Shown here piece after piece: positions 1-6,786 of a stretch of DNA of 36,356 nucleotides. A model generated the notes under the pieces. The model was given only the letters and a program-made list of their open reading frames with translations, was not told the DNA's origin and ran no database searches. Source of the stretch: an uncultured Lachnospiraceae bacterium (GTDB taxonomy: Bacteria > Bacillota > Clostridia > Lachnospirales > Lachnospiraceae). How positions within the stretch are numbered: position 1 is the first letter of the stretch; every line of letters starts with the position of its first letter. Made by a program: the position numbers and the translations under genes. Location of the stretch: contig CAMNGU010000011.1 in assembly GCA_946538525.1 (NCBI GenBank), positions 1 through 36,356 of the forward strand. Direction: 5' to 3'.

Positions 1-50
1 GCATCTGCCTTACAAGCAGAGGGTCACAGGTTCGAGCCCTGTAGGCCCCA
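1..50 (+). tRNA. tRNA-Val (TAC), 5' part cut off by the window edge
   Basis: The window opens inside a tRNA. A 5-bp anticodon stem (4-8 with 16-20) closes a 7-nt loop CTTACAA with anticodon TAC at 11-13. A TTCGAGC T-loop, the acceptor strand AGGCCCC and discriminator A50 follow. The D-arm and 5' acceptor strand lie outside the window. No CCA is encoded. Confidence 0.93.
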
Positions 51-69
51 TTTTCCTTTTATATAACAT

Positions 70-143
70 CGCGGGGTGGAGCAGTCTGGAAGCTCGTCGG
101 GCTCATAACCCGAAGGTCATAGGTTCAAATCCTATCCCCGCTA
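70..143 (+). tRNA. Initiator tRNA-Met (CAT)
   Basis: This is a full cloverleaf. Acceptor CGCGGGG (70-76) faces CCCCGCT (136-142), leaving the first pair C1 x T72 unpaired, which marks initiator tRNAs. The anticodon stem carries the G-C run GTCGGGCTCATAACCCGA with CAT. The T-loop is TTCAAAT and the discriminator is A143. No CCA is encoded. Confidence 0.96.
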
Positions 144-171
144 CTGGTACTTTAATAATTGTAACAAACGA

Positions 172-304
172 TTTATCGCCCATCGGCTGCGTTTCACTAC
201 GCCGATGTCCGTAGATTCGCTAAAGCGAATCCACTCAGTTTCGTTTGTAAGAACCTCTTTACAAGCAAGCTTGTACGAGATTCTTAAAACTCAACTGCGA
301 TAAA
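172..304. repeat. Multi-hairpin intergenic element
   Basis: The 178-nt gap between two tRNAs is densely palindromic. The outer arms TTTATCGC (172-179) and GCGATAAA (297-304) pair perfectly. Inside are CATCGGC/GCCGATG (181-187/201-207), GATTCGC-TAAA-GCGAATC (214-231) and ACAAG-CAAG-CTTGT (261-274), the last flanked by AAGAA/TTCTT. ACAAACG (164-170) can also pair with CGTTTGT (242-248), which would make a pseudoknot or an alternative fold. No ORF is supported. It could be a spacer in the tRNA precursor transcript, a small RNA or a mobile palindromic repeat. The octamer GCGATAAA recurs at the base of the 14331-14402 element. Confidence 0.6.
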
Positions 305-321
305 TGCTTTTCAAATCTTTC

Positions 322-394
<73 letters not shown>

Positions 395-408
395 CTTTTT
401 ATTTTCTG

Positions 409-439
409 AAGAGTCATTTGACTCTTTTTTTATTTTTTT
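409..439 (+). terminator. Intrinsic terminator after the tRNA cluster
   Basis: Stem AAGAGTC (409-415) and GACTCTT (420-426) with loop ATTT is followed by a T-rich run reaching about 439. The position just after tRNA-Phe and before the rpsF promoter fits the end of the tRNA transcript. Confidence 0.85.
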
Positions 440-566
440 CATCAAAGCATTGATTTATAAAAATGTATACGGCATATTTACAAACAATAAATGATATATC
501 ATTAATGAAACAACGAAAAAAAATAAAAAAAACTAGCGAAAACCAAGAAAAATAGCTATTTTCTAC

Positions 567-595
567 TTGCATCAAGCGTGCCTTTATGTTATATT
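567..595 (+). promoter_or_regulatory. Sigma-A promoter for rpsF-ssb-rpsR
   Basis: TTGCAT (567-572) and TATATT (590-595) are separated by exactly 17 nt, downstream of an A-rich stretch (about 500-550) that could act as an UP element. The predicted transcription start near 602 leaves a leader of about 139 nt before rpsF. Positions 440-566 hold no credible gene. Confidence 0.8.
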
Positions 596-620
596 AATGA
601 AACTGTGATGAAAAATCCTT

Positions 621-713
621 GTTTCTGTTACGCACTTAGATTGAGTATCGTGATAGTAATTATAATAAGTATTTATAATAAATATTTACCAGTAATTCAC
701 GAATAACAGAAAC
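621..713 (+). promoter_or_regulatory. Structured 5' leader of rpsF operon, candidate autoregulatory RNA
   Basis: Nested inverted repeats fill the leader: P1 GTTTCTGTTA (621-630) with TAACAGAAAC (704-713), 10 perfect pairs; P2 TCGTGA (648-653) with TCACGA (697-702), stacked on P1 with one nucleotide between on the 3' side; P3 ATTATAA (659-665) with TTATAAT (673-679). The fold ends 14 nt before the AGGAGGTG ribosome site, a position suited to translational control. Many bacteria have an S6:S18-binding leader on rpsF mRNA. I do not see its diagnostic CCG bulge clearly, so membership of that family is only a hypothesis. Confidence 0.6.
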
Positions 714-740
714 CAGAAAAGTCCATAAGGAGGTGCAAAA

Positions 741-1028
741 ATGAATAAGTATGAGATAGCTTTAGTGCTTAGCTCAAAGATCGATGACGAGGCTAGAACT
801 GCAACACTTGAAAGATTAAAGCATCGTGTTGAGAGATCAGGAAGTACAATTACTGATATTGAAGAGCAGGGCAAGCAGAGATTAGCATACGAGATTCAGG
901 ATATGCTCGAGGGATATTACTACTTCGTACATTTCGAAGGACCAGATGAAGCTCCAGCATATATTGAGTCACATCTTCGTATCTATGAAAATGTCATCAG
1001 ATTCTTAATTGTTAAGCAGGAAGACTAG
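741..1028 (+). CDS. rpsF: 30S ribosomal protein S6
   Basis: The product is 95 residues, the normal length for S6. It starts MNKYEIALVLSSKIDDEAR and contains the family's GKQRLAYEIQDMLEGYYYFVHF segment, equivalent to the GKRKLAYxIxKxxEGxY stretch of other S6 proteins. S6 binds the central domain of 16S rRNA as a heterodimer with S18, which is encoded two genes downstream. The start is set by a perfect AGGAGGTG (728-735) five nucleotides before ATG. It is first in the rpsF-ssb-rpsR operon, with its own promoter and a folded leader that may sense free S6:S18. The antisense ORF 686-874 is a shadow. Confidence 0.97.
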   Translation: MNKYEIALVLSSKIDDEARTATLERLKHRVERSGSTITDIEEQGKQRLAYEIQDMLEGYYYFVHFEGPDEAPAYIESHLRIYENVIRFLIVKQED

Positions 1029-1052
1029 TTTAAGAATTGAGAGGTGTATTTT

Positions 1053-1517
1053 ATGAACAAAGTTATATTGATGGGGCGCCTTACTAGAAATCCTGATGTA
1101 AGGTATACAAATTCAGCAAACGGGGATAACATGTGTATCGCAAGATATACTCTGGCTGTTGATAGAAGATTTTCAAGAAAGAATAGCGGAGGAGATAGTC
1201 AGCAGGATGCTGATTTTATCTCTTGTGTAGCATTTGGAAAAACGGGAGAATTCGCTGAGAAGTACCTTAAGCAGGGTACTAAGATTGCGGTTACTGGACG
1301 TATTCAGACAGGTTCATATACAAATAAGGATGGTCAGAAGGTTTACACAACAGAGGTTGTTATCGAAGATCATGAATTCTGTGAGAGCAAAAATGCCAAC
1401 TCCGGATCACAGGGAGATGGTGGATATGTTCCTCAGTCTGCACCTTCATCAAGTGATGCTAGTGCAGAAGACTTTATGAATATTCCAGCGGCTAATGATG
1501 ATCTCCCATTTAAGTAG
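1053..1517 (+). CDS. ssb: Single-stranded DNA-binding protein
   Basis: This 154-residue SSB protects ssDNA in replication and repair. The OB fold is residues 1 to about 110, beginning MNKVILMGRLTRNPDVRYT and containing the FISCVAFGKTGEFAEKYLKQG core. A Gly/Ser-rich linker leads to the acidic tail NDDLPFK that docks partner proteins. The usual tail ends in PF; here one Lys follows the Phe, a small departure. The ORF track starts at a GTG at 1044, but GAGAGG (1039-1044) is spaced correctly for ATG 1053, which also gives the family's standard N-terminus. It lies 24 nt after rpsF. Confidence 0.96.
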   Translation: MNKVILMGRLTRNPDVRYTNSANGDNMCIARYTLAVDRRFSRKNSGGDSQQDADFISCVAFGKTGEFAEKYLKQGTKIAVTGRIQTGSYTNKDGQKVYTTEVVIEDHEFCESKNANSGSQGDGGYVPQSAPSSSDASAEDFMNIPAANDDLPFK

Positions 1518-1564
1518 AATCAGGGTAATCGAGGCCCCTAGGGAATCAAATGGAGGATAATAAT

Positions 1565-1828
1565 ATGCCATATGGTAATAAAGAGGGTGGAGCAGCACCT
1601 ATGAGAAGAAGACCTATGCATAGAAGAAGAAAGGTCTGTGTATTCTGCTCAGATGATAGTCAGAAGATTAGTTACAAGGATGCAAATCTTCTTAGAAAGT
1701 ATATTTCTGAGAGAGGAAAGATTCTTCCACGTCGTATTACAGGAACATGTGCAAAGCATCAGAGAGAGCTTACTGTAGCTATTAAGAGAGCTAGACAGGT
1801 AGCACTTCTTCCATATGTAATCGAGTAA
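1565..1828 (+). CDS. rpsR: 30S ribosomal protein S18
   Basis: The product is 87 residues. An Arg-rich N-terminus ([16 protein letters not shown]) is followed by the S18 core [24 protein letters not shown] and the C-terminal [22 protein letters not shown] CxxC pair (VCVFC) plus a later Cys in GTCAKHQ make this a cysteine-containing, probably zinc-binding S18. S18 dimerises with S6 on the ribosome platform. I start at ATG 1565 because GGAGG (1552-1556) sits 8 nt upstream; the ORF-track start at 1550 overlaps that ribosome site. It closes the operon, and a strong intrinsic terminator follows about 83 nt later. Confidence 0.97.
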   Translation: MPYGNKEGGAAPMRRRPMHRRRKVCVFCSDDSQKISYKDANLLRKYISERGKILPRRITGTCAKHQRELTVAIKRARQVALLPYVIE

Positions 1829-1911
1829 TAATCAAATAAAAGTCGAATAAGAATCTAGTATAATCAACTGATTTTTATTCAAAAATTTTATATAACTGAT
1901 TAAGTATTTTG

Positions 1912-1950
1912 TAGGGAATAAACCGGTAAGGTTTGTTCCCTATTTTTTTT
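1912..1950 (+). terminator. Intrinsic terminator of rpsF-ssb-rpsR
   Basis: TAGGGAATAAACC (1912-1924) pairs with GGTTTGTTCCCTA (1930-1942) around the loop GGTAA, with one T-G wobble, and is followed by eight T (1943-1950). It separates the ribosomal operon from dapF. Confidence 0.93.
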
Positions 1951-2063
1951 GCTGTTATATGTGGGTAGGTAAATAGATTTTCCATATGATTTTATTTGTA
2001 AAAAGTGCCCTACTTATCAAAGCTTTTTGGCTATTTTTCAATAAAAATCTTAATAATATAGGG

Positions 2064-2142
2064 TTTTCTAATATACGGATTTGTGATATTATATAGGTTG
2101 TATTTTTGCGTCTCAACATGAGTAAAAAATTGGAATTGAGAC
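2064..2142 (+). promoter_or_regulatory. Probable promoter and short inverted repeat upstream of dapF
   Basis: The gap 1951-2157 is AT-rich without a credible gene. TATTAT (2087-2092) is a plausible -10 box with TTTTCT (2064-2069) 17 nt upstream as a weak -35. The predicted leader contains GTCTCAA (2110-2116) facing TTGAGAC (2136-2142), a 7-bp stem with a 19-nt loop ending 8 nt before the AGGA ribosome site. This is the most likely entry promoter for dapF and possibly for the glycan genes, since no terminator separates them. Confidence 0.4.
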
Positions 2143-2157
2143 AGAAAGTAGGACGAT

Positions 2158-3150
2158 ATGAAATTCACGAAGATGCAGGGCATCGGAAATGATTATGTAT
2201 ATGTAAATGCAATTGAAGAAAAGATTGAAGATCCGTCAGCACTGGCTGTCCTTGTTAGTGACCGTCATTTTGGAATAGGTTCAGATGGACTTATTCTAAT
2301 TTGCGCCAGTGATAAGGCGGATTTTATGATGGATATGTATAATCTGGACGGCTCTAGAGGAAAGATGTGTGGAAATGGAATCCGTTGTGTCGGAAAATTT
2401 GTTTATGATCACGGATTGACAGATAAGAAGATTATAACAATTGAAACACTCGCAGGAATTAAAACACTTAATCTTACAGTTAAGCCTGTGGATGAAGTTG
2501 ATGGGTATGCCCAGGTAAGTAATAAGGGGTATGTGGTCTCAGATGTTACAGTAAATATGGGATCTCCAGAATTTACACCAGATCAAATTCCTGTGGAATT
2601 GTCTGAAGGTTACTCACCAGCAAAACTATCTGCTCTTGTGGATATTAATCCGGTGAAGAATCCGGGATTAGATGTTGATCAAAAAGTTGTTTATAATATG
2701 GGGCTTTCATTTACCAGGTCTTCAATTGCCAGATCTGATGATGAAAGCGTTAGTGCTTCTAATACGGAGTTCTACTATGGAACATGTTTATCGATGGGAA
2801 ATCCACATTGTGTAGTATTTGTTGACGATGTTGATAACTTTGATGTAAAGGGAGTTGGTCAGCTATTTGAACATGCTAGATATTTTCCAGAGGGCGTGAA
2901 TACTGAGTTTGTGAAGATCGTCGATAGAACTCATGTAAAGATGAGAGTGTGGGAGCGTGGTTCTGGAGAAACCATGGCATGTGGTACAGGCGCTTGTGCT
3001 ACAGTTGTAGCCTGCATCTTAAATGGAAAAACTGATGAAACTGTAACAGTTTCTCTTTTGGGCGGTGATCTTAAAATCCGTTGGGATATGGAAGAAAATC
3101 TTGTATTTATGACGGGACCGGCCAGAACAGCATTTGAAGGTGATTATTAA
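2158..3150 (+). CDS. dapF: Diaminopimelate epimerase with an internal insertion
   Basis: DapF converts LL- to meso-diaminopimelate in the cytoplasm, for lysine and peptidoglycan. The two-cysteine racemase machinery is intact: Cys71 in MCGNGIRCVGKF and Cys275 in MACGTGACATVVA, with the GSGET phosphate-binding stretch before it. The N-terminal KMQGIGNDYVYV is typical. At 330 residues it is about 50 longer than usual. The excess lies between the VNMGSPEF strand and SMGNPHCVVF, where roughly 40 extra residues (about 150-200) have no counterpart I know. AGGA lies upstream of ATG 2158. rfbF follows after 41 nt with no terminator, so it may be co-transcribed with the glycan locus. Function is secure; the insert is odd. 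Confidence 0.93.
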   Translation: MKFTKMQGIGNDYVYVNAIEEKIEDPSALAVLVSDRHFGIGSDGLILICASDKADFMMDMYNLDGSRGKMCGNGIRCVGKFVYDHGLTDKKIITIETLAGIKTLNLTVKPVDEVDGYAQVSNKGYVVSDVTVNMGSPEFTPDQIPVELSEGYSPAKLSALVDINPVKNPGLDVDQKVVYNMGLSFTRSSIARSDDESVSASNTEFYYGTCLSMGNPHCVVFVDDVDNFDVKGVGQLFEHARYFPEGVNTEFVKIVDRTHVKMRVWERGSGETMACGTGACATVVACILNGKTDETVTVSLLGGDLKIRWDMEENLVFMTGPARTAFEGDY

Positions 3151-3191
3151 GAGTATAAAGTTTTAAAGAAGCGATTAACAGGAGGATGCAT

Positions 3192-3977
3192 ATGAAGGTT
3201 GTTTTACTTGCTGGAGGTTATGGAACAAGAATTAGTGAAGAGAGTCATCTTAAGCCAAAGCCAATGATCGAGATTGGTGGAAAGCCAATACTTTGGCATA
3301 TTATGAAGGAATATTCCTACTATGGATTTAACGAGTTTATTATCTGTGCAGGATATAAGCAGCATGTTATTAAGGAGTGGTTTGCAAATTATTATCTGCA
3401 TAATTCAGATATTACATTTGACTTCACTGCTGATAATAAGATGACAATTCATAATAATGTTGCAGAGCCATGGAAAGTTACGATTGTGGATACTGGACTA
3501 AACACTATGACAGGTGGCCGCATTAAGAGAATTAAAGATTATGTTGGTGATGAAGCATTTATGCTTACCTATGGTGATGGCGTTTGTGATATTGATATGA
3601 ATGAATTACTGAAGTTCCATAAGTCTCATGGAAAGCCGGCAACAATTACAGCTATTCGTCTTGGACAGAGATTTGGAATTCTCGATATAAATGACGCTGG
3701 GGTTATTACAAGTTTCCGTGAGAAGGAAGACAGCGATGGAGAAAGAATCAATGGTGGTTACATGGTTCTTGAACCTGAAGTATTCGATTATCTTGAAGAT
3801 GATAGCACAGTATTTGAACAGGCTCCACTTAGAAATCTTGCTAAAGATGGCAAGCTTATGGCATATGAGTATGATGGATATTGGCAGTGTATGGATACAA
3901 AAAGAGAGATGGATAAGTTGAACGAGCTTATTGAATCTGGTACTGCTCCATGGATGAAGTGGAATCAAGAAAAATAA
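3192..3977 (+). CDS. rfbF: Glucose-1-phosphate cytidylyltransferase
   Basis: RfbF joins CTP and glucose-1-phosphate to make CDP-glucose, the first step to CDP-3,6-dideoxyhexoses. The 261-residue product has the nucleotidyltransferase signature VVLLAGGYGTRISEES with KPKPMIEIGGKPI, which is diagnostic for RfbF rather than RmlA or GalU. LTYGDGVCDID supplies the metal-binding Asp. The C-terminal GYWQCMDTKREMDKLN is also typical. I start at ATG 3192, six nucleotides after a perfect AGGAGG (3180-3185); the ORF-track start at 3186 abuts that site. It is the first enzyme of the rfbF-rfbG-rfbH-reductase block. Confidence 0.96.
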   Translation: MKVVLLAGGYGTRISEESHLKPKPMIEIGGKPILWHIMKEYSYYGFNEFIICAGYKQHVIKEWFANYYLHNSDITFDFTADNKMTIHNNVAEPWKVTIVDTGLNTMTGGRIKRIKDYVGDEAFMLTYGDGVCDIDMNELLKFHKSHGKPATITAIRLGQRFGILDINDAGVITSFREKEDSDGERINGGYMVLEPEVFDYLEDDSTVFEQAPLRNLAKDGKLMAYEYDGYWQCMDTKREMDKLNELIESGTAPWMKWNQEK

Positions 3978-4079
3978 TCAAAAAATAATTTTCAAAAAAT
4001 AGACTCAAAAATTGATAATCAAAAACACAAATAAATATATTAAAAAATAACTTAAAAAACTCAAAAATTTCACAAATCT
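3978..4079 (+). repeat. Degenerate 13-14-nt A-rich tandem repeat between rfbF and rfbG
   Basis: Four head-to-tail units each begin TCAAAAA: 3978-3991, 3992-4004, 4005-4018 and 4019-4032 (14, 13, 14 and 14 nt). A further diffuse copy (TCAAAAATTTCAC) lies near 4062. The spacer is nearly free of G and unlikely to fold. The AAAAAGG ribosome site of rfbG follows. Confidence 0.7.
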
Positions 4080-4096
4080 TAAAAAAGGTAAATAAC

Positions 4097-5155
4097 ATGA
4101 ACAAAAAAGATCTTGAATTTTACAAGGGAAAGAAGGTTCTGATCACTGGACATACAGGCTTTAAGGGAAGTTGGATGTGCAAGATTTTGATCGGTGCTGG
4201 AGCTGAGGTTACGGGCTATTCTCTGGAACCACCTACAAATCCAAGTGTATTTGATGAGGCTGGTATAGCTGCAGAGATAAATAATGTAGTTGGAGACATT
4301 AGAGACCGTGAAAAACTTATGAAGCTGTTTGAAGAAGTACAGCCAGAGATTGTATTTCATCTGGCTGCGCAGCCTATCGTAAGAGAATCTTATAAGGATC
4401 CGGTGGGAACCTACGAGACAAATGTGATGGGTACAGTGAATATTTGTGAAGCTGTTCGCCAAACTCCAAGTGTTAAGTCTTTCCTGAATGTAACAACTGA
4501 TAAGGTTTATAAGAATAACGAGTGGTGCTGGGGATATCGCGAAGATGAGCCGTTAGATGGATATGATCCATATTCAAACTCTAAGTCATGCTCTGAGTTG
4601 GTAACCCATAGCTATATTAATTCATTTTACAATGATATGGATGTGGCTGTTTCTACAGCTCGTGCGGGAAATGTTATTGGTGGCGGTGATTATGCTCCAG
4701 ACAGAATTATTCCTGACTGCGTGAGAGCTGCTGAAAAAAATGAGCAGATAATAGTGAGAAATCCTTACTCAACTCGTCCATATCAGCATGTACTTGAGCC
4801 ACTGAATATTTATCTTACTATTGCGAAGGCGCAGTATGAGGATAAGGCAAAGGCTGGATTTTACAATGTAGGTCCGGATGACAGCGATTGTGTAACAACT
4901 GGTGATATAGTTGATAAGTTCTGTGCATCCTGGGGTGAAGGTATCTCATGGGTGAATAAGCATGACGGAGGTCCTCATGAGGCAAACTTCCTCAAGTTGG
5001 ACTGTTCGCTTATCAAACAGGTATTTGGTTGGAAACCAGTATGGAATATAGATAAGGCAATCGAAATGGTTGTCCAGTTCTCCAAGAGAAGAATGGCTGA
5101 GCCTGATAAGGTAGCTGAGGAGATGGATCTGGAAATCGATGAATTCTTTAGCTAG
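4097..5155 (+). CDS. rfbG: CDP-glucose 4,6-dehydratase
   Basis: This 352-residue extended short-chain dehydrogenase turns CDP-glucose into CDP-4-keto-6-deoxyglucose. The N-terminus VLITGHTGFKGSWM is the NAD-binding GxxGxxG in the form seen in RfbG. TTDKVY carries the active-site Thr-Asp of sugar 4,6-dehydratases, and YDPYSNSKSCSEL gives the YxxxK pair. The GGGDYAPDRIIPD and RPYQHVLEP stretches are typical of the CDP-glucose branch. The start ATG 4097 has an AAGG site upstream. It lies between rfbF and rfbH in the conserved order known from Salmonella and Yersinia O-antigen loci. Confidence 0.95.
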   Translation: MNKKDLEFYKGKKVLITGHTGFKGSWMCKILIGAGAEVTGYSLEPPTNPSVFDEAGIAAEINNVVGDIRDREKLMKLFEEVQPEIVFHLAAQPIVRESYKDPVGTYETNVMGTVNICEAVRQTPSVKSFLNVTTDKVYKNNEWCWGYREDEPLDGYDPYSNSKSCSELVTHSYINSFYNDMDVAVSTARAGNVIGGGDYAPDRIIPDCVRAAEKNEQIIVRNPYSTRPYQHVLEPLNIYLTIAKAQYEDKAKAGFYNVGPDDSDCVTTGDIVDKFCASWGEGISWVNKHDGGPHEANFLKLDCSLIKQVFGWKPVWNIDKAIEMVVQFSKRRMAEPDKVAEEMDLEIDEFFS

Positions 5156-5157
5156 GT

Positions 5158-5192
5158 TATAATTTCTTAGAGCGAAGTCTTTTAGGATTATG
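5158..5192 (+). repeat. TCATCCTGAG-type intergenic hairpin, degenerate copy 1
   Basis: Just after rfbG, TTTCTTAGAGCGAAGTC leads to TTAGGATTAT, which aligns with the GTCATCCTGAGCGAAG...AGGATC type of palindromic repeat. ATAAT (5159-5163) and ATTAT (5187-5191) form the outer arms. It is a diverged member of the series at 6729, 7784, 11933, 15043 and 16561. Confidence 0.45.
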
Positions 5193-5333
5193 AAATAATT
5201 AGAGAAATCAGAAAATTCAAGTAAATTATATGTCTAACAAAATGCAAAAAATATAATAAGATAATCAGTAAAATAATAAGAAAATTAGAAAAAACAAGAA
5301 ATCGAAAAAAAGAAAAAATTAGGAGAAATAAAG

Positions 5334-6680
5334 ATGAGCAAGTGGAATAGTGAATCAGAAGCAAGGGAAGAGATTAAGAGCTTAGTTGCTGAGTACTATA
5401 AAGAGTTTAAGAAACCTGAGCAGGATAAGCCATTTGAAGAGGGTGACAGAGTACCATATGCAAGCCGTGTATATGATGAGAAGGAAATGTTATCTCTTAC
5501 AGATGCAACTCTTGATTTTTGGCTTACAACTGGTAGATTTTCTGATGAGTTTGAGAAGAACTTTGCAGAATGGATTGGCGTTAAGTTTGCAAACCTAGTA
5601 AATAGTGGTTCTTCAGCTAACCTTATAGCTTTTATGACACTTACTTCACCACTTCTTGGTGATAGACAGGTTAAGCGTGGAGATGAGGTGATTACAGTTG
5701 CTGCGGGATTCCCTACAACAGTTGCTCCAATCATTCAGTATGGTGCTGTTCCTGTGTTTGTTGATGTTAAGCTTCCTGAGTATAACATTGATCCTTCGCT
5801 TCTGGAGGCGGCTCTTAGCGACAAGACAAAGGCAGTTATGATAGCTCATACTCTTGGAAATCCATTTGACTTAAAAGCAGTTAAGGAGTTCTGTGATAAG
5901 AATAATCTCTGGCTGGTTGAAGATAACTGTGATGCGCTTGGAACAAAGTATACAATTGATGGTGTTACTAAGTTCAGTGGAACTTGGGGCGACATCGGAA
6001 CAAGCAGTTTCTATCCACCACATCATATGACAATGGGTGAGGGCGGCTGCGTTTATACAGACAATCCACTTCTTAATCGTATAGCAAAGAGCCTTCGTGA
6101 CTGGGGCCGTGACTGTATCTGTCCTTCAGGACATGACAACTTCTGTGGACACAGATTTGACGGACAGTTTGGTCAGCTTCCTGAGGGCTACGATCATAAA
6201 TATGTTTATAGCCATCTCGGCTACAACCTTAAGGTTACTGACCTTCAGGCTGCAGTTGGAGTTGAGCAGTTAAAGAAATTCCCAACATTTATTGAAAAGA
6301 GAAAAGCTAACTGGAAATATCTTCGTGAAGCTCTTGCTGATCTGGAAGATAAGCTTATTCTTCCAGAACCTACAGAGAATTCAGAGCCTTCATGGTTTGG
6401 TTTCCTCATCAGCGTTCGTCCAGAGTCAGGGCTTAAGAGAAATGCTGTAACAAGATTTATTGAAGAGCATAATGTTCAGACAAGACTTCTCTTCAGTGGA
6501 AATCTTATACTTCATCCATGCTTTGACCAGATTCGTGATACAGATGCATATAGAGTATCTGGTTCACTTGATGAGACAAACTTCATCATGAATAATTCTT
6601 TCTGGATTGGCGTATATCCTGGAATGACAGAAGAGAAGCTTGCATACATGAGCAAGGTTATTCATGAAGCTGTAAAATAA
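5334..6680 (+). CDS. rfbH: CDP-4-keto-6-deoxyglucose 3-dehydrase (E1), PMP and [2Fe-2S] enzyme
   Basis: RfbH/AscC removes the 3-hydroxyl of CDP-4-keto-6-deoxyglucose using pyridoxamine phosphate and an iron-sulfur cluster. The 448-residue product has an aminotransferase fold, but the catalytic Lys is replaced: the motif reads SFYPPHHMTMGEGG with His230/His231, the hallmark of this dehydrase. Cysteines 261, 263 and 271 (DCICPSGHDNFC) match the C-x-C-x7-C cluster ligands; Cys199 in EDNCDALG could be the fourth. The reductase partner RfbI/AscD is not in the window. An A-rich spacer of about 140 nt without a gene precedes it, and TAGGAG sets the start. Confidence 0.95.
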   Translation: MSKWNSESEAREEIKSLVAEYYKEFKKPEQDKPFEEGDRVPYASRVYDEKEMLSLTDATLDFWLTTGRFSDEFEKNFAEWIGVKFANLVNSGSSANLIAFMTLTSPLLGDRQVKRGDEVITVAAGFPTTVAPIIQYGAVPVFVDVKLPEYNIDPSLLEAALSDKTKAVMIAHTLGNPFDLKAVKEFCDKNNLWLVEDNCDALGTKYTIDGVTKFSGTWGDIGTSSFYPPHHMTMGEGGCVYTDNPLLNRIAKSLRDWGRDCICPSGHDNFCGHRFDGQFGQLPEGYDHKYVYSHLGYNLKVTDLQAAVGVEQLKKFPTFIEKRKANWKYLREALADLEDKLILPEPTENSEPSWFGFLISVRPESGLKRNAVTRFIEEHNVQTRLLFSGNLILHPCFDQIRDTDAYRVSGSLDETNFIMNNSFWIGVYPGMTEEKLAYMSKVIHEAVK

Positions 6681-6699
6681 GGATTTAAAATGTAATTTT

Positions 6700-6756
6700 C
6701 GCTAAGTCTTAGCGTTAATGAGTTTAGTTTCATCCTGAGGACTGTATCCAAAGGAC
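6700..6756 (+). repeat. Stem-loop plus TCATCCTGAG-type hairpin, copy 2
   Basis: CGCTAA-GTC-TTAGCG (6700-6714) is a perfect 6-bp hairpin. It is followed by TTCATCCTGAGGACTG...AAAGGAC (6729-6756), whose TCCT and AGGA arms pair. Both lie in the 106-nt gap between rfbH and the reductase gene, just before its weak GAGAGAAAG site. Confidence 0.6.
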
Positions 6757-6786
6757 CTTTACAAAAAAATTAGAGAGAAAGAAACC

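Noticed and set aside
2118-2192. An ATG at 2118 opens a short frame overlapping the start of dapF (upstream peptide candidate).
   Set aside because: There is no ribosome site before it and it lies inside the loop region of the GTCTCAA/TTGAGAC stem. Not supported as a gene.
3606-3968. Long antisense ORF of 120 codons within rfbF, and similar ones at 4079-4462, 23477-24175 and 17268-17714.
   Set aside because: All lie opposite well-identified genes, lack ribosome sites and show no recognisable motif.
3978-4032. Short regularly spaced repeats considered as a CRISPR array.
   Set aside because: Units are 13-14 nt, directly adjacent without spacers, and A-rich; no cas genes are present.
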